Both the position numbers and the translations under genes were made by a program. A stretch of DNA of 64,000 nucleotides from Prauserella isguenensis (GTDB lineage: Bacteria > Actinomycetota > Actinomycetes > Mycobacteriales > Pseudonocardiaceae), in the NCBI RefSeq assembly GCF_014191605.1, contig NZ_JACHWU010000005.1:62001-126000 (forward strand), in the 5' to 3' direction. Under the pieces are notes generated by a model that was given only the letters and a program-made list of their open reading frames with translations, made no database searches and had not been told where the DNA came from. Position 1 is the stretch's first letter, and every line of letters starts with the position of its first letter. Below, piece by piece: positions 35,764-45,191 of this stretch.

Positions 35764-35811
35764 GATCGTTGGACCGCTCGAGTGATCGCCGGAAAGGTAT
35801 TCCCAACGATC
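35764..35811. promoter_or_regulatory. Inverted repeat upstream of lpqY, candidate operator
   Basis: Nine-base arms GATCGTTGG (35764-35772) and CCAACGATC (35803-35811) lie 30 bases apart, downstream of a -10-like TACAGT (35829-35834, minus strand). Two half-sites so placed could bind a repressor that controls the sugar operon. No regulator gene is adjacent. Confidence 0.4.
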
Positions 35812-35934
35812 ACGGACGGCAAGCGCGGACTGTAACGATTCGGTCGGAGACGGGCCGAGACCCGACGAAAGAACTACTCCAGGACGGCGGTGCCCGCGGC
35901 GCCCGGGATCAGGTGATGATCACTCGGGGTGGCG

Positions 35935-36453
35935 TCAGCCGTGGGTGCCCATGTTCAGCTTGGCGAGCAGGTCGCGGCCCTGCTCCGCGTTCCGCGGCTG
36001 GCACAGCACGTCGTAGCGGCCCGCCACCAGCTGACTCGACGACGAGAAGTCCCGCCTGCCGCGGGTCGACGCGTAACTCACCGCCGCGAACGCCACGCCG
36101 AAGCCGATACCGACGACGAGTCCGATGAGGATCGGCGCCAGGGCCATGCCCTCGGCGTTGTTGCTGAACATGCTCAGCAGCAGGCCGACGAACAGACCGA
36201 ACCACGCACCGGACGCCGCGCCGGTGCCGAGCACGCGACCCCACGACAGCCGTCCGATGACGCGTTCGACCAGCATCAGGTCGACACCGACGATCGTCAC
36301 GTCGCGCACGGCGAAGTCGTTGTCGGCGAGGTAGTCGACAGCCCGCTGTGCTTCCTCGTAGGTGTTGTACGAACCGATCGGCCATCCGGTCGGCGGTGTG
36401 GGCAGCTTCGGCTGCCCGGGCGCCTGGCGGCCTGACGACAGTGGACCGGTCAC
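35935..36453 (-). CDS. General stress protein 17M-like membrane protein (Rv1234-like)
   Basis: 172 aa. An N-terminal YflT/GSP17M-like domain (SYNTYEEAQRAVDYLADNDFAVRDVTIVGVDL) precedes two hydrophobic helices rich in glycine (about 85-130). GTG 36453 is preferred since AGGTGA is five bases upstream; ATG 36459 is the alternative. Role unknown; Rv1234 occupies the same place. Confidence 0.8.
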   Translation of the reverse strand: MTGPLSSGRQAPGQPKLPTPPTGWPIGSYNTYEEAQRAVDYLADNDFAVRDVTIVGVDLMLVERVIGRLSWGRVLGTGAASGAWFGLFVGLLLSMFSNNAEGMALAPILIGLVVGIGFGVAFAAVSYASTRGRRDFSSSSQLVAGRYDVLCQPRNAEQGRDLLAKLNMGTHG

Positions 36454-36679
36454 GATCATCACCTGTGCTTTCGACTGCTCCGCGTTGTCAGCACTGTAGG
36501 CAGCGACCCACGTGGCTGGGTACCCGCAGTGGTGCTCGTTCATACGTGCTCGCCCACCGGGGAGCACCCCGGCGAAACGGCGAATCCTCCACAACAATAC
36601 GTACTTTCGCGTCGGGATGATCACCGGACACGGCGCGAGATCGGCGCGGCACGTGAGGCCGGGGCCCGCCACGCCGTGT

Positions 36680-36689
36680 GGTGATCACC
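36680..36689. promoter_or_regulatory. Palindrome in divergent promoter region
   Basis: GGTGATCACC is a perfect 10-bp palindrome in the 274-bp gap between the stress protein and MgtE/CBS starts. A partial copy GATGATCACC lies about 65 bases upstream. Could be a repressor site; unproven. Confidence 0.3.
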
Positions 36690-36716
36690 GCTGGGCAGGT
36701 CGGCCGCGGCACGCCT

Positions 36717-36722
36717 ACGCTT
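36717..36722 (+). promoter_or_regulatory. -10 element for leaderless MgtE/CBS transcript
   Basis: TACGCT, five bases, then ATG 36728. No ribosome site is present, so a leaderless message is likely. Confidence 0.55.
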
Positions 36723-36727
36723 GGCCC

Positions 36728-38062
36728 ATGGCCGCCGTCAACCGGGTTTTCGCAGCTCAGCTGGCAGGACTACCGGTCTTCGGACCCGACGGCGAGTCGA
36801 TCGGCAAGGTGCGTGACCTGGTCGCCGGGCTCCGGCTGGATCACCAGCCGCCGCGAGTGCTGGGCCTCGTCGTGGAGGTCTCGACCCGGCGCCGCGTGTT
36901 CGTCCCGATGTTGCGGGTCACCGCGATCGAGTCGAACGCCGTCACCCTCGCCACGGGGTCGGTGAACATGCGGCGGTTCCACCAGCGTCCCAACGAGGTC
37001 CTCGTGCTCGGCCAGCTCCTGGACGCCCGCGCCCACCTGCCACCGGAAGGCACCCGGCTCACGGTCGTCGACGCGGCCATGGAACCGACACGCACGCGCG
37101 ACTGGGTGCTCGCCAAGCTGGCGGTCCGGCAGCGCACCGGTCCGTTGAAGCTCACCGGCCGCAGGGGCGGACTGCAGGTGCTGAGCTGGGAGGACGTGTC
37201 CGGCCTGGGCCTGGCCGACCTCGGCACCCAGCCTCAGGGCGCCGGCCAGCTGCTGATGCTGTTCGACACGATGCGCGCGGTCGACGTCGCCGCGACCCTG
37301 CGCGACCTGCCGCTCAAGCGCAGGCACGAGGTCGCCGACGCGATGGACGACGAGAAGCTCGCCGACGTTCTCGAAGAACTGCCGGAGGACGATCAGAAGG
37401 AGCTCGTCGACTACCTCGCCGACGAACGGGCGGCCGACGTGCTCGAGGCGATGAGCCCCGACGACGCCGCCGACCTGCTCGGCGAACTCGGCCCCACCGA
37501 ACAGACCCGGCTGCTCGAACTGATGCATCCCGACGAGTCCGGTCCGGTCCGCAGACTGCTCGCCTACTCGTCCGACACCGCGGGCGGACTGATGACCCCG
37601 GAACCCGTCGTGCTCGCCCCGGACGCCACCGTCGCCGAGGCGCTCGCCCACATCCGCAACCCCGACCTGACGTCGGCACTCGCGAGCATGGTCTTCGTGT
37701 GCCGTCCGCCACAGGCCACGCCGACGGGCCGTTACATCGGGTGCGTCCACTTCCAGCGGCTGTTGCGCCGACCGCCGGCCGAACTCGTCGCCTCCGTCGC
37801 CGACACCGACCTGCCCCCGCTGCCGCCCACCGCCCCACTCGCGGAGCTGACCCGGTACTTCGCCGCCTACAACCTCACGTGCGCACCCGTCGTCGACACC
37901 CGGGACCACCTGCTCGGCGCCGTCACCGTCGACGACGTGCTCGACCATCTGCTGCCCGACGGCTGGCGCGAGACCGGCCTGCGCGATCTCGACCCCGGAA
38001 CCCCGGCCGGCGACGGCACCCCACCGCCCGCCGGCACACCAGCGGAGAACGACCATGCCTGA
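36728..38062 (+). CDS. PRC-barrel, MgtE N-domain and CBS-domain protein, soluble
   Basis: 444 aa, Rv1232c-like. Residues 1-80 resemble a PRC barrel (LPVFGPDGESIGKVRDLV); about 180-290 is an MgtE intracellular N-domain of repeated acidic helices (LEELPEDDQKELVDYLADERAADVLE); 300-430 holds two CBS domains (GGLMTPEPVVL; DDVLDHLLP). The magnesium channel part of true MgtE is absent, so it cannot transport by itself. It may sense magnesium or nucleotides for a partner. Confidence 0.87.
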   Translation: MAAVNRVFAAQLAGLPVFGPDGESIGKVRDLVAGLRLDHQPPRVLGLVVEVSTRRRVFVPMLRVTAIESNAVTLATGSVNMRRFHQRPNEVLVLGQLLDARAHLPPEGTRLTVVDAAMEPTRTRDWVLAKLAVRQRTGPLKLTGRRGGLQVLSWEDVSGLGLADLGTQPQGAGQLLMLFDTMRAVDVAATLRDLPLKRRHEVADAMDDEKLADVLEELPEDDQKELVDYLADERAADVLEAMSPDDAADLLGELGPTEQTRLLELMHPDESGPVRRLLAYSSDTAGGLMTPEPVVLAPDATVAEALAHIRNPDLTSALASMVFVCRPPQATPTGRYIGCVHFQRLLRRPPAELVASVADTDLPPLPPTAPLAELTRYFAAYNLTCAPVVDTRDHLLGAVTVDDVLDHLLPDGWRETGLRDLDPGTPAGDGTPPPAGTPAENDHA

Positions 38063-38594
38063 ACCGACCGGCCGCAGACGGCTCGACCAGCCCCGGCACT
38101 CCCACCGGCTCGGGCGGTTGACCCCGAACCTGGACTCCGAGGCGTTCGGCAACACGGCCGAACGCCTCGCGCGTTTCCTCGGCACCGGGCGCTACCTGTT
38201 CTGGCAGACGCTTCTGGTCATCGTCTGGGTCGCACTCAACCTCACCGCCGTCACGCTGCGCTGGGACCCGTATCCGTTCATCCTGCTCAACCTGGCCTTC
38301 TCGACCCAGGCGGCGTACGCGGCGCCGCTGATCCTCCTGGCACAGAACCGGCAGGACGACCGGGACCGCGTCTCGCTCGAGGAGGACCGCGCCCGCGCCG
38401 CGCAGACCAAGGCCGACACCGAATTCCTGGCGCGCGAGCTGGCGGCACTGCGGTTGGCGGTCGGCGAGGTCGCGACCCGGGACTACCTGCGCAGCGAGCT
38501 GGACAAGTTACGCGAAGACCTCGATGGGCAGCCACGTAGCATGGGGAGACAACAGCAGGCCGCCAGCGACAGAAGGTCGGTGCCCGAGCAGTGA
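38055..38594 (+). CDS. DUF1003 membrane protein (Rv1231c-like)
   Basis: 179 aa. Two helices (about 50-68, 74-96) in the order of DUF1003 (FWQTLLVIVWVALN, FILLNLAFSTQAAYAAPLIL), then a charged coiled-coil tail. It starts 8 nt inside the preceding gene, so it is translationally coupled to it, and its stop overlaps the mrp start. Function unknown. Confidence 0.88.
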   Translation: MPEPTGRRRLDQPRHSHRLGRLTPNLDSEAFGNTAERLARFLGTGRYLFWQTLLVIVWVALNLTAVTLRWDPYPFILLNLAFSTQAAYAAPLILLAQNRQDDRDRVSLEEDRARAAQTKADTEFLARELAALRLAVGEVATRDYLRSELDKLREDLDGQPRSMGRQQQAASDRRSVPEQ

Positions 38595-39736
38595 CCACCA
38601 CGCAAGAACAGCCCAGTGTCGAGACCGTCCGCACCGCGTTGGACTCGGTACAGGATCCGGAGATCCACAAGCCGATCACCGAGCTCGGCATGGTCAAGGA
38701 CATCACCGTCGGCGACGGCGGGGTCGTCACCGTCGAGGTGTATCTCACGGTGGCCGGGTGCCCGATGAAGGACACGATCACCAAGGACACCAAGGCCGCC
38801 GTGAGCGAACTGCCCGGCGTCAGCGAGGTGCGCGTCGAGCTCGACGTCATGAGCGACGAGCAGCGCACGGAACTGCGCAAGCAGCTTCGCGGTGACGCCG
38901 AGGAGCCGGTTATCCCGTTCGCCCAGCCCGGCTCGATGACGCGCGTGTACTGCGTCGCGTCCGGCAAGGGCGGTGTCGGCAAGTCCAGTGTCACCGTCAA
39001 CCTGGCCGCGTCCATGGCCGAACGCGGGCTCAAGGTCGGTGTCGTCGACGCCGACATCTACGGCCACTCGGTGCCCCGGATGCTGGGCGCCGACGAGAAG
39101 CCCACCAAGGTCGAGTCGATGATCATGCCGCCGCAGGCGCACGGCGTGAAGGTCATCTCCATCGGCATGTTCACCCCCGGCAACACTCCTGTGGTGTGGC
39201 GCGGGCCGATGCTGCACCGCGCACTGCAGCAGTTCCTCGCGGACGTCTTCTGGGGCGACCTCGACATCCTGCTGCTCGACCTGCCCCCGGGCACGGGCGA
39301 CATCGCGATCTCCACTGCGCAGCTCATCCCGAACGCCGAGATCCTGGTCGTCACCACGCCGCAGCAGGCCGCGGCCGAGGTCGCCGAACGTGCCGGTGCG
39401 ATCGCGCTGCAGACACGTCAGCGCGTGGCGGGCGTGATCGAGAACATGTCGTGGTTCGAGGCCCCCGACGGGTCGAGGATGGAGATCTTCGGCTCCGGCG
39501 GCGGGCAGACGGTCGCCGACTCGCTGTCGAAGTCCGTCGGCGCCGAGGTGCCGCTGCTCGGCCAGGTGCCGCTCGACCCGCGACTGCGCGAACAGGGCGA
39601 CGCGGGCACGCCGCTCGTGCTGTCCGCACCCGACGCCGCCGCCTCCGAGGTCATGCGTGCGGCCGCCGAGAAGCTGTCGGTCCGGGCACGCGGCCTGGCC
39701 GGGATGATGCTGAACGTCTCTCCCGCGGGCAGCTGA
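38591..39736 (+). CDS. mrp: Mrp/ApbC Fe-S cluster carrier ATPase
   Basis: 381 aa from GTG 38591. N-terminal MIP18-like domain (7-90) then a P-loop domain with deviant Walker A GKGGVGKSS (125-133), and DADIYGHSVPRML. The family loads [4Fe-4S] clusters into target enzymes. The CxxC of some ApbC proteins is not seen. GTG overlaps the previous stop (GTGA). Confidence 0.92.
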   Translation: MTTTQEQPSVETVRTALDSVQDPEIHKPITELGMVKDITVGDGGVVTVEVYLTVAGCPMKDTITKDTKAAVSELPGVSEVRVELDVMSDEQRTELRKQLRGDAEEPVIPFAQPGSMTRVYCVASGKGGVGKSSVTVNLAASMAERGLKVGVVDADIYGHSVPRMLGADEKPTKVESMIMPPQAHGVKVISIGMFTPGNTPVVWRGPMLHRALQQFLADVFWGDLDILLLDLPPGTGDIAISTAQLIPNAEILVVTTPQQAAAEVAERAGAIALQTRQRVAGVIENMSWFEAPDGSRMEIFGSGGGQTVADSLSKSVGAEVPLLGQVPLDPRLREQGDAGTPLVLSAPDAAASEVMRAAAEKLSVRARGLAGMMLNVSPAGS

Positions 39737-39755
39737 CGGCCGACGCCGTCACCAC

Positions 39756-39796
39756 GTGTCCTGCGCTCGGACCGCGTGTCCTGCACGCGCTCGTGC
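39756..39796 (+). repeat. Array B2: two GTGTCCTGC repeats
   Basis: Units begin at 39756 and 39776, here 20 nt apart rather than 21. Same family and orientation as B1, B3 and B4, between convergent mrp and tatB. Confidence 0.8.
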
Positions 39797-39861
39797 AGCC
39801 GGTGGAACACCCGCGCTCGGCACGGCCCTGGCAGGACTGCGGCGGTGACCACGGCGTGAGC

Positions 39862-39911
39862 GGTGGTCCCGAGGCCTCCACCCCCAGTGCGAGGGATGCC
39901 TCGGGACCACC
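39862..39911. terminator. Terminator-like hairpin after mrp
   Basis: Fourteen-base perfect arms (39862-39875 GGTGGTCCCGAGGC; 39898-39911) with a 22-nt loop, 125 bp past mrp. Confidence 0.65.
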
Positions 39912-40244
39912 CGCGCGCGTGCACGATCCGCGCATGCGCTCCCCTGCCGAGGCACCGGCCGTCGTCACTGCGCGCACTCCGCGACCGGTGTCACTCGCCT
40001 GCCGGCAGGGCCTGCCGGCGTCCGGGCACGCAGCCCTCGGACACGAGGTACACGCGCCGGCGCCGACGAAGGTTGCCGAACCGGCGCAGGACCCGACGAA
40101 AGTAGGGGTGCAGCGCGACGCGCGGATTCCCGTACTCGGACACAGTCGCGCGTCAGCGTGAGTGGCCACGGCCGGGCGCACACGGGCCCGAGTGCAGAAC
40201 ACGCCTGGCTGAGTGGAGAAACACGCGAGGCGGGCGCCGGAGGG

Positions 40245-40736
40245 TCAGGTGGCGTCCGGGTCGACCGGGGGCTTCTCACCGGACGTGAGCGGCTCCTGGG
40301 CGGGTTTCGCGGTGGAGGGCGCAGCTCCGGCGCCGCCCGCGCCGATACCGCCGACGCCGGCACCGCCCGTGCTGTCGGCTCGCATGTCGCCTGCGTACGG
40401 CGTGGTCTGTGCGCCGTCGCCGCCGATGGGGCGGGTGCCGTTGAGGCTGTTCAGCCCCGCGGGATCGGCGTCGCCGTCGAAGAGGTGCTGGGTCACGGCG
40501 CGCTTGGGGTCGAAGTTGCGCAGGCCACGCAGGTCCTCGATGGGCTTGCGGAACTCCTCGTACTCGGGGCCCATCTCGTCCTTGAGCTGCTGCCGGGCGC
40601 CGGTGGCGAAGTCGCGGACCTTGCGTACCGACCGGCCCATCCACGCCGCCGCCTCCGGCAGTCGCTCGGGGCCCAGGATGAACAGGGCAGCCACGAGCAG
40701 CACGAGGATCTCGGACCAGCCAACGCTCTCGAACAC
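40245..40736 (-). CDS. tatB: Twin-arginine translocase subunit TatB
   Basis: 163 aa. One N-terminal helix (about 5-22) followed by the Tat hinge [11 protein letters not shown], an amphipathic helix and a disordered Gly/Ala/Pro tail. The initial E in SEILVLLV is typical of TatB. GTG 40736 has GGAGG seven bases before. Forms the Tat substrate receptor with TatC. Next to htrA as in Rv1223-Rv1224. Confidence 0.92.
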   Translation of the reverse strand: MFESVGWSEILVLLVAALFILGPERLPEAAAWMGRSVRKVRDFATGARQQLKDEMGPEYEEFRKPIEDLRGLRNFDPKRAVTQHLFDGDADPAGLNSLNGTRPIGGDGAQTTPYAGDMRADSTGGAGVGGIGAGGAGAAPSTAKPAQEPLTSGEKPPVDPDAT

Positions 40737-40782
40737 CTGGGAACCTCCGCCTCGATCGGCCGCTCCGGCCAAGCCTACAAGG

Positions 40783-42333
40783 TCAGTCTGAACCCAGGGT
40801 GACATCGACGGTAAGGGCTCGTCCCCCACGAACGAGACGTACCGGCACGGTCTCACCGACGTCGTGTTCGCGGACCGCGACGGTGAGCTCGGCGGCGTTG
40901 CGCACCTGCCGATGGCCCACCTTCGTGATCACGTCGCCTTCCTTGATGCCGGACTTCGCGGCGGGCCCCTGGCCCCGCACGTTCTGCACCTGAGCGCCCT
41001 CGGAGCTGTTGGCCGACACCGACGCGGCGTTGACGCCGATGTCGGCGTGCTGCACCTTGCCGTCTCTGATCAGGTCGTCGGCGATGCGCATGGCCTGGTC
41101 GACGGGAATCGCGAAGCCGAGGCCGATGCTGCCGCCCTCGCCTTCGCCCACGGTGCGGATCATCGAGTTGATCCCGACGAGCGCGCCGCGGGAGTCGACG
41201 AGTGCGCCGCCCGAGTTGCCCGGGTTGATCGCGGCGTCGGTCTGGATGGCGTCGTAGGTGACGTTCGTGTCGCCGTTCTGTCCGGGGGCGGTGACGGGCC
41301 GGTCGACGGCGCTGACGATGCCTTCCGTGACGGTGTTCTCGAGACCGAACGGCGATCCGACGGCCACGACACTGTCGCCCGGGGCGATGTCGGCGGACTT
41401 GCCGACCTCGATCACCACCGGGTTGGAGACGTTCACCTTGATGACCGCCAGGTCCGTCTTCGGGTCGGTGCCGACGACCTCGGCGCCGGCGCGGGTGCCG
41501 TCGGTGAACACCGCCGTGATCTCGGCGTCCTCGGACTCGGCGGCCTGCGAGACGACGTGATGGTTGGTGAGCACGTAGCCGTCGGAGTCGATCATCACGC
41601 CGGAACCGACGCCGCCGTCCTGACCGGACGTGACCTCCAGGGACACGACGGCAGGCGCCACCCGCTTCGCGATCCCGGCGATCGAGCCCGCTGGGCGCTC
41701 CTTCGCGGCTTCGGCCTCGGCCACGTTGAGTTCACCGGTGAGCTCGTCGCCGGTACTGGCCACTCCCCAGCCGACGAGGCCGCCCGCCGCGCCGAGCAGC
41801 AGCGCGATCACCGCCAGCAGGCCCAGTGCGACGGGCTTGACGCGCCTGCCGAACAGCACCTCGGGCAGGCTCAGCTGCGCGCCCTGGGGTTTCGCGGACT
41901 CCTCGTCGGTCTCGTCATCGCCGACGGCGGGCCTGCCGAGCACGGCGGCCGCGCCCGGGTCCCGCCACGGGTCCTCCTCCGAGGCCCACAACGGGTCCTC
42001 GTCGCCGCTGTTCGCGGTGGTGTTCACGGCGGTGCCGTCGCTGCCGTCGGGCCGCTGCAACACGACGTCGCGTCCCCCGGAAGGGCGGCCGAACGCCTGC
42101 GCCAGCGACTCGGGTGTGGGTGGTGCGAGGACGGGCCCGCCCGCACCGCCGGTCCGATCGCCGTTGCCGGTGACGGCCCCGGGACGGGACAACGCGTCGA
42201 AAGAACCCTCCACGCCGCGCGGCCTGCCGAACGCCGACGCGGCCGCCGGGTCCACCGACGGGCGCGCGATGGGGCGCGGGCGGAGCCGCTGCTCGTCGTC
42301 GCCCTCGTGAGACGGGTTCGGTGGCTGGCTCAT
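40783..42333 (-). CDS. htrA: HtrA/DegP-like serine protease with PDZ domain
   Basis: 516 aa. Proline-rich cytoplasmic N-terminus (1-165), one membrane helix (168-192), then an extracellular trypsin-like domain with H259 (TNHHV), D294 (DLAVIK) and S374 (GNSGG), and a C-terminal PDZ domain (about 425-512). Degrades or refolds envelope proteins under stress. Placed after rseA and sigE; it may act in the release of SigE from RseA. ATG 42333 follows GGGGGAAG. Confidence 0.94.
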   Translation of the reverse strand: MSQPPNPSHEGDDEQRLRPRPIARPSVDPAAASAFGRPRGVEGSFDALSRPGAVTGNGDRTGGAGGPVLAPPTPESLAQAFGRPSGGRDVVLQRPDGSDGTAVNTTANSGDEDPLWASEEDPWRDPGAAAVLGRPAVGDDETDEESAKPQGAQLSLPEVLFGRRVKPVALGLLAVIALLLGAAGGLVGWGVASTGDELTGELNVAEAEAAKERPAGSIAGIAKRVAPAVVSLEVTSGQDGGVGSGVMIDSDGYVLTNHHVVSQAAESEDAEITAVFTDGTRAGAEVVGTDPKTDLAVIKVNVSNPVVIEVGKSADIAPGDSVVAVGSPFGLENTVTEGIVSAVDRPVTAPGQNGDTNVTYDAIQTDAAINPGNSGGALVDSRGALVGINSMIRTVGEGEGGSIGLGFAIPVDQAMRIADDLIRDGKVQHADIGVNAASVSANSSEGAQVQNVRGQGPAAKSGIKEGDVITKVGHRQVRNAAELTVAVREHDVGETVPVRLVRGGRALTVDVTLGSD

Positions 42334-42510
42334 CTTCCCCCGGCATCCGGTTCGTCGCGTGCTCGTGCCTCGCACGGAGAGTACGCGTGCGCGGTGCGTC
42401 GGGACGACGCACCATGGGACATCACGACGTGATCCTGCCGCTCCACCGGTGAAGTGGGCGTGGGCCGGTCCCAGGGCCGGGCCGTGATCGGGCCACGGCC
42501 ACGGGAGGGG

Positions 42511-43254
42511 TCAGCGGCCGCTGGAGACCGTCGTGAGCGGCGCGCTCGACGCCGCGGGGCCGGTGGCGTCCGCAGGCGCGGTGGAGCGGGCCGCCGTCGG
42601 CGTCGACGTGGCCGTGCGTGGCCCCGCCGACCCCTCGCCGCCGAACTGCGCCCGCAGGACGTTCGTGTTCACGTCGCCTCCGCCGGGACGGGGCCGTTCC
42701 GGGTCTGCGGCCGTGCCGCCACCGGTCGTCGTCACGAGCGCGAGCGCGCTGAGCACGAGCCCGGACACGACGACGCCCGCACCCTGGGCGGCGCGGCGCC
42801 TGCCGTTGCCGGATCCTCCGCCGAGGACGTTGCCGGACTGCCCCAACGGCGTCGAACCGCCGAGCGGAGCGGACGCGCCCAGCGCCTCGGAACCGCCGAC
42901 GGAACGTCCGCGAAGGCCTGCCACGCGGTCGGGCCGCTGGACGGCGACGAGCTGACCGTCCTCGGTGACCGCGAGATTGTCCGGGGTCTGGTCGAGTTCG
43001 GTGTCCTGGGGAATCGAGCGCAGGCTCGCGAGGAAGCCCGCCGACATCGACGGTTCGCTCGCATCGCGCACGGCCGACCGCACCTGCCGCTGCGCATCGA
43101 CCTCCGCCGCGCACCACGGGCAGTGCGCGAGGTGCTCGGCGGCGCGTTCGGTCGCCCCGGTGGACAGTTCGTTGTCGACGAACGCCACGACCGCGTCCGG
43201 CAGCAGGTGCGACTCAGGAAGAGCGAACCCGCCGGACCCGTGGTGACGGCTCAT
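42511..43254 (-). CDS. rseA: Anti-sigma factor RseA
   Basis: 247 aa. Zinc-binding anti-sigma signature H41-x3-C45-x2-C48 (HLAHCPWC) that holds SigE; one membrane helix near 158-176; extracellular low-complexity tail. ATG overlaps the sigE stop by 4 nt. Under envelope stress its release or degradation frees SigE. Confidence 0.9.
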   Translation of the reverse strand: MSRHHGSGGFALPESHLLPDAVVAFVDNELSTGATERAAEHLAHCPWCAAEVDAQRQVRSAVRDASEPSMSAGFLASLRSIPQDTELDQTPDNLAVTEDGQLVAVQRPDRVAGLRGRSVGGSEALGASAPLGGSTPLGQSGNVLGGGSGNGRRRAAQGAGVVVSGLVLSALALVTTTGGGTAADPERPRPGGGDVNTNVLRAQFGGEGSAGPRTATSTPTAARSTAPADATGPAASSAPLTTVSSGR

Positions 43255-44024
43255 CCCAGCGCCTCCCGCTCACGTGTTGCGGCCGCGCGTTCCAGCGACG
43301 CCTTCAGCGCCTGACGGCCACGGTGGATCCTGCTGCGCACGGTCCCGAGCTTAACGCCGAGGGTCGCGCCGATCTCCTCGTACGACAGTCCTTCGACGTC
43401 GCACAGCACGACGGCGGCGCGGAACTCCGGCGGCAACTCGGCCAGCGCGGTCTGCAGATCGGGGTCGAGGTGGGTCTCGGAGAAGACCTGCTCGGGGCTC
43501 GGATCGTCGCCCACGATGCGGTCCGTGTCCTCGGGGAGGCCCTCCATGCGCACGCGCGAGCGTCGGCGGGCCATGTCGAGGAACAGGTTCGTGGTGATGC
43601 GGTGCAGCCAGCCCTCGAACGTGCCGGGCTTGTACGACGCGAGGGAGCGGAACACGCGGATGAACGTCTCCTGCGTGAGGTCCTCGGCGTCGTGGGCGTT
43701 GCCCGACAGGCGGTATGCCAGCCGGTACACCCGGTCGGCGTGTTCGCGGACGACCTCGTCCCACGTGGGCGGGGTCCAGGTCGCCGCCACGTCGTCACCG
43801 GGCGACGCGGGGTCGCCGGCTGCCGCAGTGTCGCCGGGCGACGGCGTGGATCCGCCTGCCGACACGGTGGAGTCCGGTGACGCGGTGAGCGTGGACCTCG
43901 CGTTCACGGACCTGTCCGGGCCCGCAGTGGACACGGCGGACACGGAACGGTCGGCGACCGCCACACTCGCCTGCTCGGCTGCGGGTTGCGTCGTGCTGCT
44001 CTGTGACAGCTGAGGCACCTCCAT
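43251..44024 (-). CDS. sigE: ECF sigma factor SigE
   Basis: 257 aa, the length recalled for mycobacterial SigE. A Thr/Ser-rich extension of about 75 residues, sigma region 2 ([20 protein letters not shown]...FEGWLHRI), and region 4 ([28 protein letters not shown]...RSRIHRGRQ). Directs transcription of envelope-stress genes. ATG 44024 lies 8 nt after AGGGGA. Earlier in-frame starts have no ribosome site. Coupled to rseA. Confidence 0.93.
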   Translation of the reverse strand: MEVPQLSQSSTTQPAAEQASVAVADRSVSAVSTAGPDRSVNARSTLTASPDSTVSAGGSTPSPGDTAAAGDPASPGDDVAATWTPPTWDEVVREHADRVYRLAYRLSGNAHDAEDLTQETFIRVFRSLASYKPGTFEGWLHRITTNLFLDMARRRSRVRMEGLPEDTDRIVGDDPSPEQVFSETHLDPDLQTALAELPPEFRAAVVLCDVEGLSYEEIGATLGVKLGTVRSRIHRGRQALKASLERAAATREREALG

Positions 44025-44050
44025 CGACCTGATCCCCTTCGTTAGCCGTT

Positions 44051-44078
44051 CAACGTCCGGCGCGATCCCCGTGTTCCC
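44051..44078 (-). promoter_or_regulatory. SigE-type autoregulatory promoter
   Basis: On the minus strand GGGAAC (-35) is followed by 17 bases and CGTTG (-10), fitting the ECF SigE consensus (GGAAC...CGTT). It lies about 25 bp before the sigE ATG, giving a short leader. Supports SigE driving itself. Confidence 0.7.
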
Positions 44079-44401
44079 GCCGGACCCGTATTTCCCTCGT
44101 GAGGGCCGCCCGCCGTCCGGAGGCGGGCTGTCGCTCGTGGCTGACACTTCCTGTGGATGAGACGCAGTCTCGTCGCTCTCCTTACGGATTCGATGAGGTG
44201 CGGCTGAGAATGGCCTGAGAACCTGGGCGGGCCCACTCGCGCCCCTCGCGACGCCGCGGCGCCGTGTGGGCGTGACGGGGCCGTGCGGGCGTGACGGCGC
44301 CGTGGCCCAGTGGCGGCGTGGCGGAGTGGCGGCGTGGCGCAATGGCACAGCGGCGGCGTGGCTGCCGGGCCGTGGTCGTCCGACCTGCTCGTGCCGCGCG
44401 C
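44079..44401. other. Divergent intergenic region between sigE and the O-methyltransferase gene
   Basis: About 320 bp. It contains a run of imperfect GTGGCGGCGTGGCGG-type repeats (about 44290-44350), in simple-sequence form, and no gene with a ribosome site. Confidence 0.55.
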
Positions 44402-44407
44402 TAACCT
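44402..44407 (+). promoter_or_regulatory. -10 element for leaderless O-methyltransferase transcript
   Basis: TAACCT, seven bases, then GTG 44415, and no ribosome site. Confidence 0.5.
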
Positions 44408-44414
44408 TTCGCGC

Positions 44415-45077
44415 GTGACCTCGGAAACCGATCCCACTGCGGCGCTCGCCGACGCCGTCAGCGGGTTCGTCGACGGCTTCGCGGCCGAAGACGACGTGAT
44501 CACCGCGGCTCGCGGGCGCGCCCGCGAGCTCGACTGCCCGGCGGTGTCACCCGGCACGGGCGCCGCGCTGGGGTTCCTGGCCACGACGGTGCAGGCCAGG
44601 TCCGTCGTCGAGATCGGGACCGGTACCGGGGTCAGCGGGCTGCACCTGCTGCGGGGCATGGCGCCCGACGGGGTGCTGACCACCATCGACTGGGAGCCCG
44701 AGTTCCACCGGGCCGCACGCCGCGTGTTCACGTCCGCCGGATACCCGTCGGGCCGGGTGCGCCCCATCACGGGCAGGGCTCTCGACGTGCTGTCCCGGCT
44801 GACCTCGGGGGGCTACGACCTCGTGTTCGCCGACGCCACGCTCGTCGAGTACCCGGGTTACTTCGACCAGGGCGTGCAGCTGCTGCGGCCCGGCGGGGTG
44901 ATCGTCCTCCACAACGTCCTCGCGGACCTGCACATCGGCGACCACGGCAGGCGCAGTCCGGAGCTGCTCGCGCTCCGCGACGTCGCCAGGGCGATGCGCG
45001 ACGACGACCGGCTCCGCCCCGCCGTACTGCCCCTCGGCGGGGGCCTGCTGGCGGCCGCCGTCGTCAGCCCCACCTGA
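44415..45077 (+). CDS. O-methyltransferase (Rv1220c-like)
   Basis: 220 aa SAM-dependent class I methyltransferase of the catechol/caffeoyl-CoA type. SAM motif [15 protein letters not shown] (65-79), TIDWEPE, and the metal/catalytic [13 protein letters not shown] and [13 protein letters not shown]. Substrate unknown. It lies divergently from sigE exactly as Rv1220c does from Rv1221. GTG 44415 chosen on promoter spacing and family length. Confidence 0.9.
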   Translation: MTSETDPTAALADAVSGFVDGFAAEDDVITAARGRARELDCPAVSPGTGAALGFLATTVQARSVVEIGTGTGVSGLHLLRGMAPDGVLTTIDWEPEFHRAARRVFTSAGYPSGRVRPITGRALDVLSRLTSGGYDLVFADATLVEYPGYFDQGVQLLRPGGVIVLHNVLADLHIGDHGRRSPELLALRDVARAMRDDDRLRPAVLPLGGGLLAAAVVSPT

Positions 45078-45099
45078 CCGGCGTCACGGCACCATGGGC

Positions 45100-45140
45100 T
45101 GTGTCCGTTGCCCACAGGCACCCTGGGGACAACGGACACA
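45100..45140. terminator. Convergent terminator hairpin
   Basis: Eleven-base perfect arms TGTGTCCGTTG (45100-45110) and CAACGGACACA (45130-45140) plus an inner CCCA/TGGG pair. Between the O-methyltransferase end and the MFS transporter end. Confidence 0.7.
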
Positions 45141-45191
45141 GTCACGCGTCTGCGTGCCCCGGGGGCATCGGTCCGGCACGTACGCGGCCGG

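Larger units (their letters stand above)
39737..40244. other. 508-bp intergenic region without a recognised gene
   Basis: Between the convergent mrp and tatB genes. It holds repeat array B2, a 14-bp stem terminator and several GC-rich short palindromes (CTGCACG-CG-CTCGTGCAG at about 39782). No open frame here has a ribosome site or protein-like composition. Confidence 0.7.

Noticed and set aside
39737-40244. Hidden gene in the mrp-tatB gap
   Set aside because: Open frames there lack ribosome sites and have shadow-like composition.
40863-42432. Plus-strand open frame opposite htrA
   Set aside because: Antisense shadow of a gene with complete catalytic triad and PDZ domain.
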